Assembly: GCA_002238415.1 (NCBI GenBank)
Contig: MPMI01000004.1
Span: 115,928-179,927 of the forward strand
Direction: 5' to 3'
Length of the DNA: 64,000 nucleotides
From: Desulfurellaceae bacterium bin18
Lineage (GTDB): Bacteria > Desulfobacterota > Binatia > Bin18
Made by a program: the position numbers and the translations under genes. Positions 61,222 to 64,000 of this stretch are shown piece by piece. How positions within the stretch are numbered: position 1 is the first letter of the stretch; each line of letters starts with the position of its first letter. The notes beneath the pieces are model-generated. The model searched no databases, was not told the DNA's origin, and worked only from the letters and a program-made list of their open reading frames with translations.

Positions 61222-62019
61222 TCACCGACTCAACGCCCCACCGTTATTTTGAATTGTAAAGCCGCCGTCAACAACAAGCGTGGCTCCATTGATGTATGAC
61301 GCGGCCGGAAGGACAAGGCTCAGCGTCGCGTGGGCAACTTCTTCCGGGTCGCCGTAGCGTTTGAGCGGTACGCGCCGGCGGGCGAAGATGCCTTTTGCTT
61401 TGTCCGGGATGGCAGCGGTCAGACCGGTATGAATCGCGCCCGGACAAATGCAGTTGACGGTGACGCCCTGGGTCGCCAGTTCCACCGCCAGCGCCCTGGT
61501 GAGGCCCATAACGCCGTGCTTTGCCGCGGTGTAAGGGCTGGCAAAAGCGCTGCCGCCGACCGCTTCGGTCGAAGCAATATTCACGATCCGGCCGGCCGCG
61601 CTTTTTGTGAGATGGGGCAACGACGCGCGAATGAGACGCTGGTGGGCCGTCAGATTCACACTGAAACAGCGCTCCCAGACCTCTTCGTATCTGCTGCTCT
61701 GAATACGGGCAGAGGCATCGATACCGGCATTATTGACCAGGATGTCGAGCCCGCCGAAATGTTCGACAATCCGGGCCAGCGTCGGTTCGATCTCCGCGAC
61801 GTTGGCGAGGTCCAGTGTCCAGCCCGTGGCCGTACCGCCGGCTTGGGTAATCTCCTCGACGACTCGGTCAACGCCGTCCGCATTTCTGTCCAATACGGCA
61901 ACCTGCGCCTCTTCGTCGGCAAAGAGATGAGCGGTTGCCCGTCCCATGCCGCTGGCGGCCCCGGTCACTAGCGCAATTTTTCCTTTGATTGAGCGACTCA
62001 GCTTGCTTAGGCGTGGCAT
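61222..62019 (-). CDS. SDR-family oxidoreductase
   Basis: This 265-aa SDR has TGAASGMGRA, VNNAGID, the Ser in NIASTEA and YTAAK, and ends with VVDGG. AAAGGAG sets the start at 62019. It is divergent from the secreted cyclase-family gene, with about 190 bases between. Confidence 0.92.
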   Translation of the reverse strand: MPRLSKLSRSIKGKIALVTGAASGMGRATAHLFADEEAQVAVLDRNADGVDRVVEEITQAGGTATGWTLDLANVAEIEPTLARIVEHFGGLDILVNNAGIDASARIQSSRYEEVWERCFSVNLTAHQRLIRASLPHLTKSAAGRIVNIASTEAVGGSAFASPYTAAKHGVMGLTRALAVELATQGVTVNCICPGAIHTGLTAAIPDKAKGIFARRRVPLKRYGDPEEVAHATLSLVLPAASYINGATLVVDGGFTIQNNGGALSR

Positions 62020-62208
62020 GTTCTGTGGCTCCTTTTGTCCCTCGCATCCGTCCTGTCTATGCCGGGACAGCTTACCTGTGGCCGGGTCGATACAAAAGAC
62101 TCCAGCGGCGATGGAATCCGTCACGCACGTTCCTATCTTGTCTTGCTCTTCGGTCTCATCCCGAGTACACATGCCAGCAGCGAGACCACTCAGCCAAGGA
62201 GGGGAGTG

Positions 62209-63210
62209 ATGAGATATCGAGCCGTAGCACTGTCGGTGAGCCTGCTCCTGATGACTGCTCTTCTGCTGGAACGCCCACACGTCGCTCAGGCGACAGACCC
62301 CCTCCCCCAACTTACGGCAGCGACGCTGGAGCAGTGGATGTCCAGCCTCTCAAATTGGGGACGCTGGGGAGAGGACGACGAGCTCGGTACGCTCAATCTG
62401 ATTACCCCCGAGAAACGGCGTCAGGCCGCCGGGCTGGTGACCGAGGGCGTCTCGGTTTCTCTGGCCTTTGACCTGGCGAAAGAGGCCAGCACCAATAACG
62501 AGTTTCCGCTTGAGCATAGCCTCCTGGTGCATGAGAATGACGGTGGCGTCTTTGCCGAGGATATCTATACGATCCGGTATCACGGTTTTGCCCATTCGCA
62601 TGTGGACGCGCTGTGTCATATTTTCCATCAGGGCAAGATGTATAACGGTTTCCCGCGCTCGGCAGTGAAACCCGACGGCTCGGAGCAGCTCGGCGTACAG
62701 ACCATGCACCAAGGGATTTTTACCCGCGGTATCCTGGTGGATGTCCCCTGGCTGAAAGATGTGCCCTATCTCGAGCCGGGCACCGCGGTCCGCGTCGAAG
62801 ACCTGGAAACCTGGGAACAAAAGACCGGCATCCGCATAGCGAGCGGCGATGTGCTGCTGGTACGCACCGGGCTGTATAAACGACGCCAGGAGGTCGGCTC
62901 CTGGAACCTCACAGAGCGGGCCGCGGGCCTGCACGCTGCGGTCGTGCCCTGGCTCAAGGCGCGTGATGTGGCGACGGTTGGTTCTGACGGCACGAATGAA
63001 GTCTTCCCCTCCGGGATCGAAGGGATGCCGTTTCCGATTCACCGCCTGGCCGTGGTCGCCCTGGGTATGCCGCTGTTGGATAACCTGAACCTCGAAGACT
63101 TGGCCCGTGAAGCGCAGGCACGCAAGCGCTGGACCTTCCTCTTTGTGGCTGCGCCCTTGCGCGTCCCCGGCGGAACGGGCTCACCCCTTAATCCGCTGGC
63201 CCTGTTTTAG
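62209..63210 (+). CDS. secreted cyclase-family (kynurenine formamidase-like) hydrolase
   Basis: This 333-aa protein has a signal peptide (VALSVSLLLMTALLLERPH ending near VAQA). The PF04199-type metal motif is YHGFAHSHVDALCHIF near residue 125 (His, Asp, His ligands). A late AGLHAAVVPWLKARDVATVG is typical. Cyclase-family proteins hydrolyse amides or lactones with zinc or manganese. AAGGAGGGGAGTG precedes the ATG, and this choice places the signal peptide at the N-terminus. Confidence 0.88.
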   Translation: MRYRAVALSVSLLLMTALLLERPHVAQATDPLPQLTAATLEQWMSSLSNWGRWGEDDELGTLNLITPEKRRQAAGLVTEGVSVSLAFDLAKEASTNNEFPLEHSLLVHENDGGVFAEDIYTIRYHGFAHSHVDALCHIFHQGKMYNGFPRSAVKPDGSEQLGVQTMHQGIFTRGILVDVPWLKDVPYLEPGTAVRVEDLETWEQKTGIRIASGDVLLVRTGLYKRRQEVGSWNLTERAAGLHAAVVPWLKARDVATVGSDGTNEVFPSGIEGMPFPIHRLAVVALGMPLLDNLNLEDLAREAQARKRWTFLFVAAPLRVPGGTGSPLNPLALF

Positions 63211-63256
63211 ACCGATGATGCTCTAGGCTGATGATGCACAGCCACGGAGGTCCATT

Positions 63257-63877
63257 GTGTTGAGCGTTGAAGCAATACGGAACGCCCTGACCGCCCATCA
63301 GCCCACGTCGAGTCGTTTCGATGGCCATCGCGGCTGTGCTGCTGTAGCCATGATACTCGTGGGACCGGAGGATCGACTGAAACTGTGTATGATCCGGCGG
63401 GCTGAAAAATCGGGCGATCCGTGGTCGGGCCATATGGCCCTGCCGGGCGGACGCTTCTCTCCCGAGGATGCCGATCTTCGCGTTACGGCCGAGCGCGAAA
63501 CGCACGAAGAAGTAGGTCTGCGTCTGGACCCGGCCCATCGTCTGGGTTCGCTCGCCCCGCTCGCCATCCGGCTGAGCGGACGGGACCGGCCCTTGGATCT
63601 TTTTGCTGCGGTCTATTACCTGGGTCCGGCCGTCCCAACCTTGACGCTCAACCACGAAGTCGCCGAGGCATACTGGATGCCGCTGGCGCATCCCTGGGAG
63701 GTCGGGAACGCCACCCACCTGAAATTATCCGCGGACGGCAAGACGCTCTACTATCCGGCGATCCGTTTTCAGGACCAAATGATCTGGGGCATCACCCTAC
63801 GCGTCCTGACCCTGTTCTCCGATGTGCTCGGCCGTCCCTTGCCGCATTTGGAAGAAATTCCGGGACTCGGACGCTAG
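63257..63877 (+). CDS. Nudix hydrolase, CoA pyrophosphatase-like
   Basis: This 206-aa protein has the Nudix box in GGRFSPEDADLRVTAERETH followed by EEVGL, and MALPGGR before it as in NudL-type CoA pyrophosphatases. It begins with GTG after CGGAGG. It would cleave CoA or acyl-CoA to a 3',5'-ADP product and a phosphopantetheine. The specificity is inferred from the pattern. Confidence 0.88.
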   Translation: MLSVEAIRNALTAHQPTSSRFDGHRGCAAVAMILVGPEDRLKLCMIRRAEKSGDPWSGHMALPGGRFSPEDADLRVTAERETHEEVGLRLDPAHRLGSLAPLAIRLSGRDRPLDLFAAVYYLGPAVPTLTLNHEVAEAYWMPLAHPWEVGNATHLKLSADGKTLYYPAIRFQDQMIWGITLRVLTLFSDVLGRPLPHLEEIPGLGR

Positions 63878-63945
63878 AGCAGTTTCCACCGTAGTGTAGC
63901 GGTCGGGAAGCAAGAGTGTTAGGGTGGAAGTCGCCAGGAGGCCAT

Positions 63946-64000
63946 ATGCAAGCGTATTCATTGGACCTGCGGGAGCGGGTAGTGGCGGATCGGGAGGCGG
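63946..64000 (+). mobile_element. IS630-type transposase, start only
   Basis: The last 55 bases encode QAYSLDLRERVVADREA after an ATG preceded by AGGAG. This is the first helix of IS630-family transposases (YSxDLRxRVV). The gene runs off the window, so completeness cannot be judged. Confidence 0.85.

Overview
The window is bacterial, with short intergenic gaps, many ATGA-type overlaps and clear Shine-Dalgarno (SD) sites. The gene mix suggests a large-genome heterotroph: acyl-CoA dehydrogenases, SDRs, flavin monooxygenases of the luciferase family, amidohydrolases and very many toxin-antitoxin (TA) loci. This recalls uncultured soil or sponge lineages such as Tectomicrobia/Entotheonella or deltaproteobacterial relatives. 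That placement is an impression from gene content only. No rRNA, tRNA or CRISPR array was seen.

The left part (1-31.5 kb) is mostly catabolic and GC-rich. It holds a dimethylformamidase-like gene with a TMADH/dienoyl-CoA-reductase-like flavoprotein, a FadJ-type bifunctional beta-oxidation enzyme, an M18 aminopeptidase, two PIN-toxin TA pairs, an amidase and a complete five-gene YbhGFSR-type ABC exporter (10.0-15.3 kb). A phosphotriesterase-like hydrolase/SDR operon follows, then a CocE-type hydrolase, acyl-CoA dehydrogenases, an amidohydrolase/SDR/acyl-CoA dehydrogenase operon and two luciferase-type monooxygenases. At 29.25-30.06 kb an ORF interrupted by one in-frame TGA reads through as a GrdB/PrdB-like selenoprotein with a U-P-V-C motif. 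A SECIS-like hairpin starts 10 nt after the UGA.

The middle part (31.7-57.7 kb) is an accessory and defence island of mixed, often lower GC. It carries a DUF3800 protein, several small PD-(D/E)XK-like proteins, a TerB-like/UDG-like membrane operon, a BglII-like restriction-modification pair with an MT-A70 methyltransferase, BrnTA, a 1035-aa SIR2-NB-ARC-TPR STAND protein, HicAB, a HEPN-motif protein and many tiny genes. No integrase is visible. The 3' end of the EthD-domain gene at 57.66 kb recurs as truncated direct copies at 44.04 and 47.80 kb, as expected if elements inserted repeatedly at this gene end. In several TA loci the antitoxin is intact and the toxin is cut short (HigB, RelE, VapC, ParE and, outside the island, HEPN), and there are orphan BrnA and HicB genes. 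A short palindromic repeat occurs empty at 29.05 kb and as inverted repeats around a hicB-like gene at 50.05-50.49 kb.

The right part (57.7-64 kb) returns to catabolic genes: EthD-domain protein, SMP-30 lactonase, MFS transporter, an MNT nucleotidyltransferase, an SDR, a secreted cyclase-family hydrolase and a Nudix CoA pyrophosphatase. The window ends inside an IS630-type transposase gene.
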